Shown: positions 5,428-5,450 of the stretch, in pieces
Layout: each line of letters begins with the position of its first letter
Position numbering within the stretch: the first letter of the stretch is position 1
Assembly: GCA_030740135.1 (NCBI GenBank)
Contig: JASLXW010000293.1
Coordinates: forward strand, 1 to 5,450
Source: Nitrospinota bacterium
GTDB lineage: Bacteria; UBA8248; JACPRG01
Length of the DNA: 5,450 bases
Direction of reading: 5' to 3'
The notes under the pieces: generated by a model
What the model was told of the DNA's origin: nothing
The model's input: the letters and a program-made list of their open reading frames with translations, nothing else
Databases searched by the model: none
Translations under genes and position numbers: made by a program

Positions 5428-5450
5428 CGTGTCGGAGGACAACCCACACG
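5428..5450. repeat. Hairpin at the window edge
   Basis: CGTGTCGG (5428-5435) and CCCACACG (5443-5450) pair over eight positions with one mismatch around a seven-base loop, just after the stop at 5420-5422. It could be the stem of an intrinsic terminator, but the window ends before any T-run could be seen. It could also be part of the element that disrupted the preceding gene. Confidence 0.35.

Overview
The window looks like a piece of a moderately GC-rich bacterial chromosome. Coding DNA is G+C-rich, while two short intergenic stretches (about 1-70 and 2860-2943) are strikingly A+T-rich. Shine-Dalgarno sequences are clear in front of several genes. A Sec-type signal peptide and a CXXCH heme motif point to a Gram-negative-type or otherwise respiratory bacterium. 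The remnant at the right end (class I cytochrome c next to an ethylbenzene-dehydrogenase-type heme-binding domain) would fit lineages rich in periplasmic molybdoenzymes and cytochromes, such as Nitrospirota or NC10-like bacteria, but nothing here fixes the taxon.

Layout, left to right. (1) 115-1579, plus strand: two genes in a likely operon, a soluble DUF1326 protein with an N-terminal cysteine cluster and a polytopic DUF2182 membrane protein with Cys/His motifs. Both families are uncharacterised. (2) 1580-1851: a convergent gap with no gene. (3) 1852-2748, minus strand: a two-domain vicinal-oxygen-chelate protein closely resembling the CatE-type catechol 2,3-dioxygenases. (4) 2749-2945: an A+T-rich gap probably carrying the promoter of that gene. 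(5) 2946-4367, minus strand: the alpha-type subunit of an NDP-forming acyl-CoA synthetase, with its phosphohistidine, but without an ATP-grasp beta partner in view. (6) 4368-4679: a non-coding divergent region containing two nested inverted repeats. (7) 4680-5072, plus strand: the left end and first 24 codons of an IS3-type orfA, fused in frame to a cytochrome c domain that is then broken by a one-base frameshift. (8) 5117-5422, plus strand: a secreted EB_dh/CBM9-like domain protein that stops far too early.

The genes do not form a single pathway. The left pair may be a metal- or thiol-handling membrane system. The middle pair could take part in aromatic breakdown (ring cleavage) and acyl-CoA/acetate energy conservation, but they are separated by 197 bp with a probable promoter between them. 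The right end reads as the wreck of a respiratory locus rearranged by an insertion sequence. The two items most worth a second look are the DUF1326-DUF2182 pair and the IS-cytochrome chimera.
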